Positions 11,946-20,300 of a stretch of 64,000 bases of DNA are shown here, piece after piece. The notes under the pieces were generated by a model, which searched no databases, was not told where the DNA came from, and saw only the letters and a list, made by a program, of their open reading frames with translations. The DNA comes from Dryocosmus kuriphilus (lineage: Eukaryota > Arthropoda > Insecta > Hymenoptera > Cynipidae). The first letter of the stretch is position 1. The number at the start of each line of letters is the position of its first letter. The position numbers and the translations under genes are program-made. The stretch is from assembly GCA_038277395.1 (NCBI GenBank), contig CM076190.1:251507989-251571988 (forward strand). The letters run 5' to 3'.

Positions 11946-12696
11946 CTTTCAACTCCTTTCAACTTTGCGATATTAATCTAATGATCAATCAATTGCACTC
12001 TAATTGTGATTTTAGCTTGAGTTTTTTAGACTCGCAATCTTGTGCTTAAACCAATTGTATCTGTAAAAAATTATGTAATTCTGTTTATTGCCAACGATAT
12101 TCAACAATCAGATCGACTCTTTGCATTATTAGGAACGGTTTCCGGAAGCAACGTGAATATGCAAACGAATGAACGATTACTCAACAATACCGTTTCACAC
12201 ATACATTCACACATCGAGTCACGGACTTTCGGCGTTCGAAATATTGCTCCTGATTGGTCAACTTAGTAGCTCTGTAGTTTAAAAGCTACGCATTTTTCAA
12301 CATTTTCTCATTGAAGTTTTCGACTTAGTTTTATCTCTAGTATTTATGGTTTCTGTTAAAGTCATAACTCGAGAAACACCCTGTATAGTAGTCCTGTTCT
12401 GTAGACATCTGCTCAACTAATGACAGCAAAATTTAGACATTAATATTTTCTTACTTTTTATACCTATTTGCATCATCTATCATTGAAAATAAAACTAAAG
12501 ATTAGACATTTGAAAAACGTTTGTACTTTCAAATATTAACCTAACTAATGATTAACTAATGTTTAACATGTATATCACAAGCATTTGCCACATATCCATT
12601 AGGATTCAAAATGGTGTTTGTATATTCCAACGTAATGCAGTACCTACCCTAATCTGACATGTCGGGAAATCCTGAACAAGGCGGAAGCGCACACGT

Positions 12697-12792
12697 TGAA
12701 TCGATGTTAAACAAATGTTGAGCCGACGTCAAATCAAAGTTGAATAAACGTTAAGCCAACTTTAATTCAACGTTGGTTCAACATTGCACAAA
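12697..12792. repeat. 11-bp minisatellite (ACGTTGAATCA type)
   Basis: About eight consecutive 11-base units follow the pattern A-Y-GTT-R-A-N-N-C-A: ACGTTGAATCG, ATGTTAAACAA, ATGTTGAGCCG and so on, through ACGTTGGTTCA. The regular 11-base phase holds although individual units diverge. No coding role is evident. The stretch 12390-12690 holds nothing recognisable. Confidence 0.75.
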
Positions 12793-13246
12793 AAGTGATT
12801 CCATATCTGATATGTCAAGCCTAGCCACTTTACATATACTCTATTGACACGTTTCTTGATTACTTTTTTCCACAAGGTATACGTCTGGATGCTTCTCTTT
12901 GAAAAGTTCCTGTTCATAGAATCCGCCAGCAATAGTTTGCTCTTGATAGTTCTTGTGCTTGTACGCCGCTGGATTGTTGGGTATGATTTGAGTCACAGTG
13001 AATATCTCTCTTGTCCAGTTGGGAGGTGTATACCTTAATTTACCTTCGTAATAATTTACGTCTAGAGTTTATTATATAACGCCATATATGTAGAGAGATG
13101 TAATATACATATTGATGGGGTTTAAATCTCGTCTTTTTTTTCGGGCCCATATATGTATAGATTATCGAATTTTTATCGGTCTTGACTGCCAATTTTACAT
13201 ATCAATAAAAAGCCAAGTTCATTGTATAACTATAAAATTTTTATTT

Positions 13247-13290
13247 TCGACGTGCGTTTCGACCAAAGTTGCTGGTCTTCTTCAGGAAGC
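13247..13290 (-). ncRNA. Hammerhead ribozyme motif in Penelope-type terminal repeat
   Basis: On the minus strand the conserved core CTGAAGA (13285-13279) is followed by a GACC..GGTC stem (13277-13261) and GAAA (13260-13257), then a short GC-rich helix. This matches the minimal hammerhead motif known from terminal repeats of Penelope-like elements. The core is intact here. The cleavage-site side was assigned only by pattern. Confidence 0.65.
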
Positions 13291-13495
13291 AATAAATAAG
13301 TGATCTATTGAAGGTTAAATTATAAAAATAATAGTAAAATTTTTTAAAAAAGAAATCAATATTGAAACTAAAATGATATAACAACAATAAGTACCTGATA
13401 AAGTACAAGAAGTACTGATAAGGATCCCTTTTCGACGATCATATTTATGTAGTGAGAGTTTTTGTCTAGAATTTTAATATTTTCAATAATGTTGT

Positions 13496-13894
13496 TTATT
13501 TCATGATTGAAGCATTTTTTTGAAAAATGGCTTGTGTTTTCTCAAATTTAAGTAAGACTTTATAGTGTAGATTATTAATTTTAAATTTGGAATGTTGTTT
13601 GATATGTGTTGGTAATAGAGATTCTCGTCTGCACCGTATTAGAAAAGCACGTTGCTCATTAAGAGATACTATTCGCCGTTGAATATTTATCCAATTTGCC
13701 ATACGAAACCTCGTGTCGCAGTCGTACCTTCTCTCGATGTAAGCAAGATATCCCGTTTCCAAAACGTTATTGACCTCTAGTAATGTAATATATGTATATA
13801 TGAAAATTCGATTATCTATACATATATACAGCCGAAAAAAAAGACGAGGTTCACACCTCATCAATACATATATTATATTACTGAAGGTCAACAA
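13496..13894 (-). pseudogene. Penelope-like ORF, N-terminal fragment (minus copy)
   Basis: An open stretch of 132 codons includes GYLAYIERRYDCDTRF and FLIRCRRESLLPTHI. It is nearly identical in sequence to the plus-strand fragment at 13850-14159. The pattern of a conserved Cys-Arg-Arg..Pro-x-H box is like the N-terminal domain of Penelope-type polyproteins, which precedes the reverse transcriptase. No catalytic domain follows, as the copy goes directly into the terminal repeat with the ribozyme motif. It is a truncated relic. Confidence 0.5.
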
Positions 13895-14159
13895 CGTTTT
13901 GGAAATGGGATATCTTGCTTACGTCGAGAGAAGGTACGACTGCGACACGAGGTTTCGTATAGTGAATTGGATAAATATTCAACAGCGACTTGTATCTCTT
14001 AATGAGCAACGCACTTTTCTAATACGGTGCAGACGAGAATCTCTAATACCAACACACATTGAAAAACATTCCAAATTTAAAATTAATAATCTGCACTATA
14101 AAACCTTACTTAAATTTGAGCAACACAAACCATTTAAAAAAAAAATGCTTAAATTATGA
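13850..14159 (+). pseudogene. Penelope-like ORF, N-terminal fragment (plus copy)
   Basis: This is the mirror copy of 13496-13894, with GYLAYVERRYDCDTRF, FLIRCRRESLIPTHI and a Lys-rich end. It stops at 14157-14159 and is followed by the mutated hammerhead motif and terminal repeat. The two fragments differ at about one residue in eight, so the inversion is old or came from separate insertions. No reverse transcriptase domain is present. Confidence 0.5.
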
Positions 14160-14369
14160 AATAAACAACATTATTGAAAATGTTAAAATTCTAGACAAAA
14201 ACTCTCATTACTTACATATTATCGTCGAAAAGGGATCCTTAACAGTACTTATTGTACTTTAACAGGTACTTATTGTTGTTATATCATTTTAGTTTTCATA
14301 TTGATTTGTTTTTAAAAAAATTTTACTATTATTTTTATAAATTAATCTTCAATAGATCACTTATTTATT

Positions 14370-14412
14370 GCTTCCTGCAGAAGACCAGCAACTTTGGTCG
14401 AAACGTACGCGG
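14370..14412 (+). ncRNA. Mutated hammerhead ribozyme motif (plus copy)
   Basis: The motif matches 13247-13290 but has CTGCAGA (14375-14381) in place of CTGAAGA. The GACC..GGTC stem (14383-14399) and GAAA (14400-14403) are kept. The changed core base (A to C) should impair self-cleavage. Confidence 0.5.
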
Positions 14413-14511
14413 AAAATAAAAATTTTATAGAGTAAGGAAACATTCCATCAACGACAACTTCCAGACAAATTATTAAATAATTAATTACTTCTAAAGGAAA
14501 AATGACTCCCT

Positions 14512-14582
14512 AGCTCCGCTGGGAATCGAACCCAGGTCTACAGATTGCCGGTCTGATGCTCTAACCCCTAAGCTACGGAGAG
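14512..14582 (-). tRNA. tRNA-like sequence, unit 1
   Basis: It folds as a cloverleaf: D stem GCTT/GAGC, anticodon stem CAGA/TCTG, and a perfect T arm CTGGG-TTCGATT-CCCAG. The loop reads CCGGCAA, giving anticodon GGC but with C instead of the universal U at position 33. Two acceptor pairs are lost. It is probably a tRNA-derived repeat with polymerase III A and B boxes, not a working tRNA. Confidence 0.5.
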
Positions 14583-14795
14583 TAAAGAATCATTATTTCT
14601 TTCAAAAGTATACCGTAGAGGAGAAAGACTACGTCATTCCATTCTAAACGGATTTGAGGATTTTAACTCTATGTCAATACATATAATACAATATTTGATG
14701 TTAATTGAATTAAGATGTTAATATTCAAACATTAATTTTAACGTCTGGGATAATAGTTAAAGAGTAAGGAAAAATTCCATTAACGACAATCAGAC

Positions 14796-14838
14796 GAGCA
14801 TCAGACTGGCAATCTGTAGACCTGGGTTCGATTCCCAG
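14796..14838 (+). tRNA. tRNA-like sequence, unit 2 (3' half only)
   Basis: Only the anticodon arm to T arm is present (GCATCAGACTGGCAATCTG, then GGGTTCGATTCCCAG). The 5' half and the acceptor end are missing, and the B box is intact. Confidence 0.4.
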
Positions 14839-15001
14839 ACGTTAAAATTAATGTTTGAATTTTAACATCTTAATTCAATTAACATCAAATATTTTCTTAT
14901 ACCTATTGACATAGAGTTAAAATCCTCAAATCCATTTAGAATGAAATGACGTAGTCGTTCTCCTCTACTGTATACCTTTGAAAGGAATAATCATTCTTGT
15001 A

Positions 15002-15072
15002 CTCTCCGTAGCTTAGGGGTTAGGGCATCAGACCGGCAATCTGTAGACCTGGGTTCGACTCCCAGCGGAGAT
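15002..15072 (+). tRNA. tRNA-like sequence, unit 3
   Basis: A complete cloverleaf with six of seven acceptor pairs (CTCTCCG/CGGAGAT), anticodon loop CCGGCAA and T arm CTGGG-TTCGACT-CCCAG. It has the same odd C33 as unit 1. It has no T-run terminator immediately after it, although TTTTTT occurs about 15 bases downstream. Confidence 0.5.
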
Positions 15073-15334
15073 AGAGAGTCATTTTTTCTTTCAAAGTTAT
15101 TAATTATTTAATAATTTGTCTGTAAGTTGTCGTTGATGGAATTTTTCCTTACGCTTTAACTATTATCCCAGGCATTAAAATTAATGTTTGAATTTTAACA
15201 TCTTAATTCAATTAACATCAAATATTGTATTATACGTATTGACATAGAGTTCAAATCCTCAAATCCATTTGGAATGGAATGACGTAATCGTTCTCCTCTA
15301 CTGTATACCTTTGAAAGGAATAATCATTCTTGTA

Positions 15335-15405
15335 CTCCCCGTAGTTTAGGGGTCAGAGCATCAGACCGACAATCCGTAGAACTGGGTTCGACTCCCAGCG
15401 GAGAT
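15335..15405 (+). tRNA. tRNA-like sequence, unit 4
   Basis: Same fold as unit 3 with several substitutions (GTTTAGGGGTCAGAGC, loop region CCGACAA). The T arm is perfect. The divergence suggests no selection on the anticodon. Confidence 0.45.
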
Positions 15406-15764
15406 AGAGAGTCATTTTTTCTTTCAAAGTTATTAATTATTTAATAATTTTTGTCTGGAAGTTGTCGTTGATGGAATTTTTCCTTACTCTTTAACCATTA
15501 TCCCAGACGCTAAAATTAATGTTTGAATTTTGACATCTTAATTCAATTAATATCAAATAAAAATTTTATAGTTATACAATGAACTTGGATTTTTATTGAT
15601 ATTTAAAATTGGCTGTCAAGATCGATGAAAATTTGATTATCTATACATAGAAAGATGTCGAATGCGCAGGCGCAAGGTTATTGTCGCATGAAAGATAACC
15701 TCTAATCTTGAAATAAAAACTGGGTCGCCATATCTTATTACGTAGATTTTTCCTCTTCCCATGT

Positions 15765-16318
15765 TCCCTGAAATTTTAAAATTACAATCTGTTCAATCAA
15801 ATCATACCATTTTCCCTGTTCCATCTATAAAAATGTTCCCTAAAATTTAAAAGTCACAATTTCTGGAATCAAGTCACAACATTTTCCCTGTTCCAAATCT
15901 AAAAACGTTAACTGAAGTTTCAAAATTACAGTTTTTTCAATCAAATCATACCATTTCCCCTGTTCCATCTCTAAAAACTGTCCCACGAAATTTATTTTCC
16001 CCCTTTCCAGCTGATAAAACTGAGGACAATATTTTCCCCCTTTCCAGGTAATAAAAGTGAACAGTATGATGTGGATGAGGACCATGCGCAAGCTCATAGC
16101 CCTCACCCGCCTTGTCCTCATACTGCTCAGTTTCATCAGCTGGAAAGGGGGAAAATATTGTCCTAATTCATACCAGCTGGAGAGGGGAAATGTATTGCTC
16201 CCAGTTTTATTAGCTGGAAAGGGGAAAAAGAAATTTCTTGTGAAAGTTTTTAGAGTTGGAACAGGGAAAATTGTATGATTTGATTGAACAAATTGTAATT
16301 TTGAAATTTCAGGTAATG
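15765..16318. mobile_element. Foldback-type palindromic element (about 550 bp)
   Basis: The inverted ends TTCCCTGAAATTTTAAAATT.. and ..AATTTTGAAATTTCAGG continue inward through repeated blocks (CATTTTCCCTGTTCC, TTTCCAGCTGATAAAACTG) to an axis near 16085. Each arm contains two to three short internal repeats ending in CCTGTTCC. There is no gene: the ORFs that can be read across it are mirror artefacts. It abuts the right outer arm at 16325. Confidence 0.65.
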
Positions 16319-16324
16319 CTCGTT

Positions 16325-16980
16325 GGTAAATGAATGGTTTTATAAAAATTTAGCGCGGATACGAACCACCATCGTCTGTCAGTTGCTGATTCATTTTACA
16401 GACATTCAGCACGTATTTTAGCACGGACACAAAATCCTCATCGCACTGATTAATTTTACAGACATTTAGCACGGACATGAACCGTCATCGCGCTGACTAA
16501 TTCAGCACAGACACGAACCATCATCGCCTGTCGGTAAATTACTGCTTTTACAGACATTCAGCTCGGACACGAACCATCACCAACTTTCGATTACTGATTA
16601 ATTTTGCAGATATTTAGCCTGGAACAGAAACCTTCCACCGAACTGTCGTTTTACAAGCATTTAGCTTGGAACAAAACCTTGATCCTAAAATCTGTATCTC
16701 AGCAACCCGCCGTTATTAATTACTAACTGAATTTCATTTTAGCATGGATACAAGCCACCATTTCCTGTCGATTGTTGACTAATTTTACAGATATTCAGCT
16801 TAGAAAAGAACCCTTCTGCTGAACTGTGGTCAATTTTACCGCTGAAACTTCAGCCTACTGCTTCATCATACACGATCGTCTTATTCAATATCAGCCTATC
16901 AGTGGTAGGGTAAAAAAGTTGATTTAAGTGGTGGGGTTAATGTCAACAGTGGTGGGATAATGTCAGCAGTGATGGAGAGA
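16325..16980. repeat. Iterons of the right outer inverted arm
   Basis: Inverted counterpart of 690-1330. Degenerate repeats of GCACGGACACGAACCATCATCG, followed by TGTCGGTTACTGATTAATTTTACAGACAT, have a period near 60 bases. They lie directly upstream of the TATA box at 16986, as the left array does for its gene. Confidence 0.6.
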
Positions 16981-16985
16981 AAGTT

Positions 16986-17022
16986 ATAAAAGGGCTGATT
17001 TCAGTAAGCAGAATTCAGTTTT
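16986..17022 (+). promoter_or_regulatory. TATA box and TCAGT initiator of the right-arm gene
   Basis: TATAAAAG is followed 30-32 bases later by ATTCAGTTTT and then the ATG about 13 bases on. The arrangement is conserved in the inverted copy (625-672), which supports it as a working core promoter in the ancestor. Confidence 0.55.
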
Positions 17023-17029
17023 TATCGAA

Positions 17030-17560
17030 ATGGAGTTCATAGTGGACGTGCAAGGCTTCAAGAGGCCCATTAACCAGTTTGTGTTCAAGGAGTTGGCTGT
17101 AATTTCTCTCCAGGAAGACTCACAACCTGTGGTTTATCTATTTGAGCCTCCTTGTTACTGGCTTGTGTTGCCAGCCCGCTACAAGAGTGAAAATTTGTGG
17201 CTGACGCGCAATCATCATGGTCTCGAATGGAGTGCTGGTGACATAGCCTACTAAGAAGTGAGGCACATATTTCGAGAAAGACTGCGTGATGCCAATGCAT
17301 TTTACGTTAAAGGATTGGAAAAGAAGAGATGGATGGAGCAGTTTCTGAAAAATGTATATGATCTCGAAGATTTGGGTTCTCCTTCACTCCACAAATTGCA
17401 CCCTATAGTTTGCATGAGATGTAATCACCATACTCAGTGCTGGTATGAAAACTGTACAGTTCGAAATAATCTTGCTCTCAGGAACTGGTCCTTGACTCCT
17501 CCGGATAAGCCTACTATTAGAAATTACACTGCAAGTACAATCGATGATGATGATGATGAT
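17030..17560 (+). pseudogene. Unknown gene with Asp-rich tail, right inverted-arm copy
   Basis: ATG at 17030 opens a frame (MEFIVDVQGFKRP) that is interrupted once, by TAA at 17252-17254 after AGDIAY, and then continues in frame (EVRHIFRERLRD, KGLEKKRWMEQF). It includes a possible Cys/His cluster (CMRCNHHTQCWYENC) and ends in (GAT)n coding Asp. There it is cut by the gag-like retroposon at about 17564. The left copy shows that the acidic tail should run further. Length up to the cut is about 175 residues. Function unknown; it may be an accessory gene of the element defined by the inverted arms. Confidence 0.5.
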
Positions 17561-17563
17561 GAT

Positions 17564-19035
17564 TTCTTTATTTATTTTTTTTTTGGGAGGGAAGAGGAAA
17601 TGCTTTGCGCACAGAGTGCGGGACTCCTCCGGCAAGCCGGCCCTACCCACTAAAACCTCCTTCCTCTTCGTCTTGGCATTAATCACCCCGGAACCGCTTT
17701 CGCATTACTTCAGGGGGTGCCATTTTCTGCGCTGTCTCCAGCGTCTTCTGCTTGCTTCACCCTCTCAGGGTTTTGGCATTCTGCCACCTTGTGGCCCTCC
17801 TCGAGATTTTGTCGGCAGCACTTGCTGCGATCCTCCGCAGCACACTCTCGGATAACGTGTCCAATAGCATGGCACCTGTAGCACCGGGTTTCCGCGCTGT
17901 GCGCCTTCACCCGGCAGTTCACCCACCCGACCTTTAGTCGGGCAACCTTCTCTGACTTGGCAGCAGCGGATGCATCTAGCTCAACAAATGCCAGAATGCA
18001 GCCTCTGCTGCTCCTCTTAGTGAGGTTCACCTTCAGTGGAGAGCCAAGGTCATCTCCCAGGGCTACCTTCACTGCTTTTTCCACATCCACAGTCTCCGTG
18101 GACTCGACCGAGTCGTCAACCACAATCTGGCTCCTTGGGATGAGGTGACGCACTATCCCACCTTGTCCAAGGGCCTTTGAGATGGCCTCACCAAAGTGCC
18201 GCCTCTCTTCCTCCTTTGCCCCCACCTCAATGAGGACATTTCCAGTCCTGGTTTGTCTGATGGTCTTGACGATAACGCCACGGTCTTCAGGCTTGACCTT
18301 CTTTTGGATGTCCTTTAGGATATCCGCGTATTTCATCCCCGGGGCTGGCCGGATGATCACGACTTCCCTGGGGATTCTCCTCTTCTTTTTCTTCGGGTCT
18401 CCTTTTACTTTATCGGGCACGTTGTCCCTTCGTGGGCCCACCTTCTCAGGCTTGTCCTTCTTTTCCGCCCTCTTCTTTTTACTCCTCCTCGCGACCTTAG
18501 ACCATGCTACCCCCCCTGGGCCCTGGTCTTTTTTAGGACCGGCTTTTCGCCTCCTGATCCGCTGGGCCGGCTAGTGGTCGCCTCTCTCTCCCGCTTGCGC
18601 GTATCCGTCGCTACCGTCGGCTTTGTCTGCGGTTCCGTTTGTGTAAAAACGGAAGCCGTCCTTCTCTCCTTAAAGGTGGAGCTCAGAGGAGACTTCTCTC
18701 TGCGTTCCTTTCCTATTTCTTCTTTGAAAAGCCTGTTCATTGAGTTTTTATAATCCTCAATGCAGCCGTTGAGGGTTCTGTAATCATAGCATGCCTTACG
18801 CATTTCATTTTGCGTTTCCTTTACTGCTTTTACCTGCTCCTTTGTCGTGCAGAGTTTGAGGATCTTCTTCAGGCACTCTCGCATCGCTCTGTGTGTATTT
18901 TTCAGTCTATTCTGATGATCGCGGATCATGCTCTTTGCACAACCAACGTGCGACAATCCCCTGATCTCGTTGTTTACAACGTCAAAGCTGTTGCTGAAAT
19001 CCAGCTCCTCTTCGACGTGCGTGTCCTTGCTCCCT
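17564..19035 (-). mobile_element. Gag-only R1-clade-like non-LTR retroposon
   Basis: On the minus strand a gag-like ORF is followed within about 130 bases by a 3' end with a poly(A)-like tail (A-rich, 17583-17564). The tail abuts a (GAT)n microsatellite. ORF2, with the endonuclease and reverse transcriptase, is absent. The 3' end shares CCCTACCCACTAAAACC with a second fragment at 60363-60700. This looks like an internally deleted or gag-only derivative mobilised in trans. The 5' boundary near 19035 is uncertain and no target duplication is seen there. Confidence 0.65.
17710..19010 (-). pseudogene. Gag-like ORF1 with zinc knuckles, one frameshift
   Basis: The minus-strand frame opens around 19035 (after a TAA), with no clear ATG. 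It runs through a helical, charged N-terminal half and a Ser/Thr-rich linker to KKTRAQGG. There a run of seven G at about 18510-18516 shifts the frame. It resumes as VAWSKVARRSKKKR and goes on to KYADILKDIQ, TRTGNVLIEV, one good CCHC knuckle (CYRCHAIGHVIREC) and a degraded second knuckle. This order is typical of ORF1 proteins of R1/TRAS-like elements, which bind element RNA. It stops at 17710. Total length is about 430 residues. The single indel in a homopolymer could also be a sequencing error. Confidence 0.7.
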
Positions 19036-19253
19036 CTTTCACACTCTACTGCGATTTACAGGTAAGTATTTTTTTATTAACTCTTCAGAACATTCTGGCG
19101 TGAAAAATCTAACCTTTAAGAACATTCTGGGGCAAAAAATCGTTGCATCATATTGCGCAACATTGCTTCATCCTGCGTAACTTGTCGAAACTTGTCGAAA
19201 CACGTCGAGCTTCTAGAAAATTCTCGAATTTAGGTAGAGTGGGGATACTAGTC

Positions 19254-19290
19254 CATAAAAGCAGCATCTAATTGCAGAGGCTTCAATCTG
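19254..19290 (+). promoter_or_regulatory. Possible TATA/initiator pair before the 19.3-kb gene remnant
   Basis: CATAAAAG (19254-19261) is followed about 31 bases later by CTTCAATCTG, resembling the TATA plus initiator seen at 16986. The ATG of the next reading frame is 60 bases downstream. Pattern only. Confidence 0.3.
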
Positions 19291-19345
19291 TTAATGAACG
19301 TACAGAGTGCAACGTCTACTCATAATTAATTACCCAGAGAAGAAG

Positions 19346-19626
19346 ATGGATCTCAGTGCTATTAACAAAGTTGGGCGATTGGAAGTGTTCTTACGTATGC
19401 TGTTACCAAAATCAACAAACTTCAAACGAAATATGGCACAAAATTCGTGGCCGAGATGGATAATGGGATCACAGTCTACTTGACGAGCAGTATAAAGAAG
19501 ATTTTTGAGGATCCAGCCTATACGGATACGTTCGAGAAGATGGAAGTAGCGGCTCAACCTAAACAACTCTCTTTCTGCTACTTTGGTGGAAAATACAATC
19601 TTTTTGAATTTGATTATGTTGAATGA
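19346..19626 (+). pseudogene. Small unknown protein, one frameshift
   Basis: ATG 19346 gives MDLSAINKVGRLEVFLR. After a one-base shift near 19395 the frame continues as TYAVTKINKLQTKYGTKF, DNGITVYLTSSIKKIFEDP, KQLSFCYFGGKYNLFEFDYVE and a TGA at 19624. I recall this roughly 95-residue protein as a dispersed arthropod family. Its beta-rich pattern would suit a small OB-like nucleic-acid-binding fold, but I cannot name it. With its own TATA-like promoter and the Asp-tail gene nearby, it may derive from the same virus-like or transposon-like source. Confidence 0.45.
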
Positions 19627-19843
19627 AAGAGCTTTGATTTGAGGATGCTTGGTGTGAATAATAAATTATAACATTCGCAGATAAACTGCCTGTGTCTACT
19701 TATTACTTAATTTTAGTTTATAGTTAAGAAAGGTGATTCTCACGTCTTTTTCCGCTTTACATTACTTTAATTTACTTAGTTTTAATTTGTGGATAATTTA
19801 TACATTTTCCGCTTCGTTCCTTCAAACAACAACAACAAAAAGG

Positions 19844-19900
19844 ATGGATTTCACGCTCTACTTTCAAACACTGCGATGGATAGAAGTTTTACAGGTAAGT
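19844..19900 (+). other. Possible short first exon with GTAAGT donor
   Basis: ATG 19844 starts MDFTLYFQTLRWIEVLQ and ends exactly at CAG|GTAAGT (19895). A truncated relative with the same TTTACAGGTAAGTATT junction and following TTAACTCTT lies at 19036-19085. Repetition of the donor context hints at a repeated first exon. No downstream exon was identified. Confidence 0.3.
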
Positions 19901-20191
19901 ATTATATTAACTCTTTACCTTCGTATCGAGAAATTGCGTATTGAAACTTGGCGATGCTTGTTGAAAATTGTCGAGTTCTCAGGAATCTCCATAATACGTC
20001 ACCTACAGTATGCTTAGGGAGTAAGGGTGAGAGACATCTTACCTCTAGCTATCGCGTGCTAAGATAATCGAGAATAAGCTTAGCAGGGACATGAACTACG
20101 TCAATTCTCGAGGTATGTAGTCTGGAACAGAACCCGTCCTTGTCGACTAACGTTGAATACTTTATATCACACATAACAGCTTTCTAGCTTA

Positions 20192-20300
20192 ACGACTGAT
20201 GGTAAGAAACTGCCACAGATTCATACCATACCGGCTGATGTTAGTAAACTGTCACAGATTCCTACCTTACCGACTGACCGTAACAAACTGCCATGTTTCT
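20192..20300. repeat. 37-bp tandem repeat
   Basis: Three imperfect units of the form GACTGATGNTAAGAAACTGCC followed by ACAGATTCNTACC lie in tandem. The preceding 20060-20190 contains GGAACAGAACC-type motifs similar to the iterons at 16325-16850. No gene is visible. Confidence 0.55.

Larger units (their letters stand above)
1507..12383. mobile_element. 10.9-kb palindromic Tc1/mariner-type element with nested insertions
   Basis: Both ends start CAGGGTGTTTCTCGAG and are flanked by TA (1505-1506 and 12384-12385), as expected for Tc1/mariner elements. The left end sits in a (TA)n tract. The inverted arms continue inward through tandem subterminal repeats (1980-2500 and 11390-11945) and through copies of the same transposase (minus strand on the left, plus on the right), and meet near 10470. 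It is therefore two element halves joined at their 5' gene ends, not a simple element. The left half is longer because it holds introns, a Crypton remnant and a Transib insertion. About 2.3 kb of sequence is shared between the arms. Confidence 0.75.
14431..15554. repeat. tRNA-like repeat array inserted in the Penelope-like element
   Basis: The 1,124-base insert is flanked by the 17-base duplication AAATAAAAATTTTATAG (14414-14430 and 15555-15571). It contains one inverted unit, one truncated unit and two direct units of about 330 bases. Each full unit carries a tRNA-like sequence followed by a common AT-rich flank (AATGTTTGAATTTTAACATC). The long duplication suggests insertion of a preformed multi-unit array, as for a SINE concatemer. 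Confidence 0.7.
13080..15660. mobile_element. Penelope-like element pair in inverted arrangement
   Basis: Two truncated copies of one element lie back to back around 13850. Each has the 5' part of a Penelope-type ORF, a terminal repeat and a hammerhead-like motif. The minus copy runs 13890 to about 13085. The plus copy runs about 13800-14430 and, after an insertion, continues at 15555-15655. The terminal segment with GAACTTGGNTTTTTATTGAT appears at both outer ends in mirror orientation. No reverse transcriptase or endonuclease domain remains. Inverted, partly truncated terminal repeats are typical of Penelope-like elements. Confidence 0.6.

Noticed and set aside
13496..14159. Two independent overlapping genes on opposite strands
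   Set aside because: They are mirror copies of the same Penelope-type fragment around a palindrome axis.
14512..15405. Functional tRNA-Ala(GGC) genes
   Set aside because: The loop lacks U33, acceptor stems have mismatches, GGC anticodons are not normally used for eukaryotic Ala, and the units sit in repeats with shared flanks. They are called tRNA-like.
15840..16278. ORFs on both strands in the foldback element
   Set aside because: Their similar peptides (WKGGKYCP) come from the palindrome, not from coding constraint.
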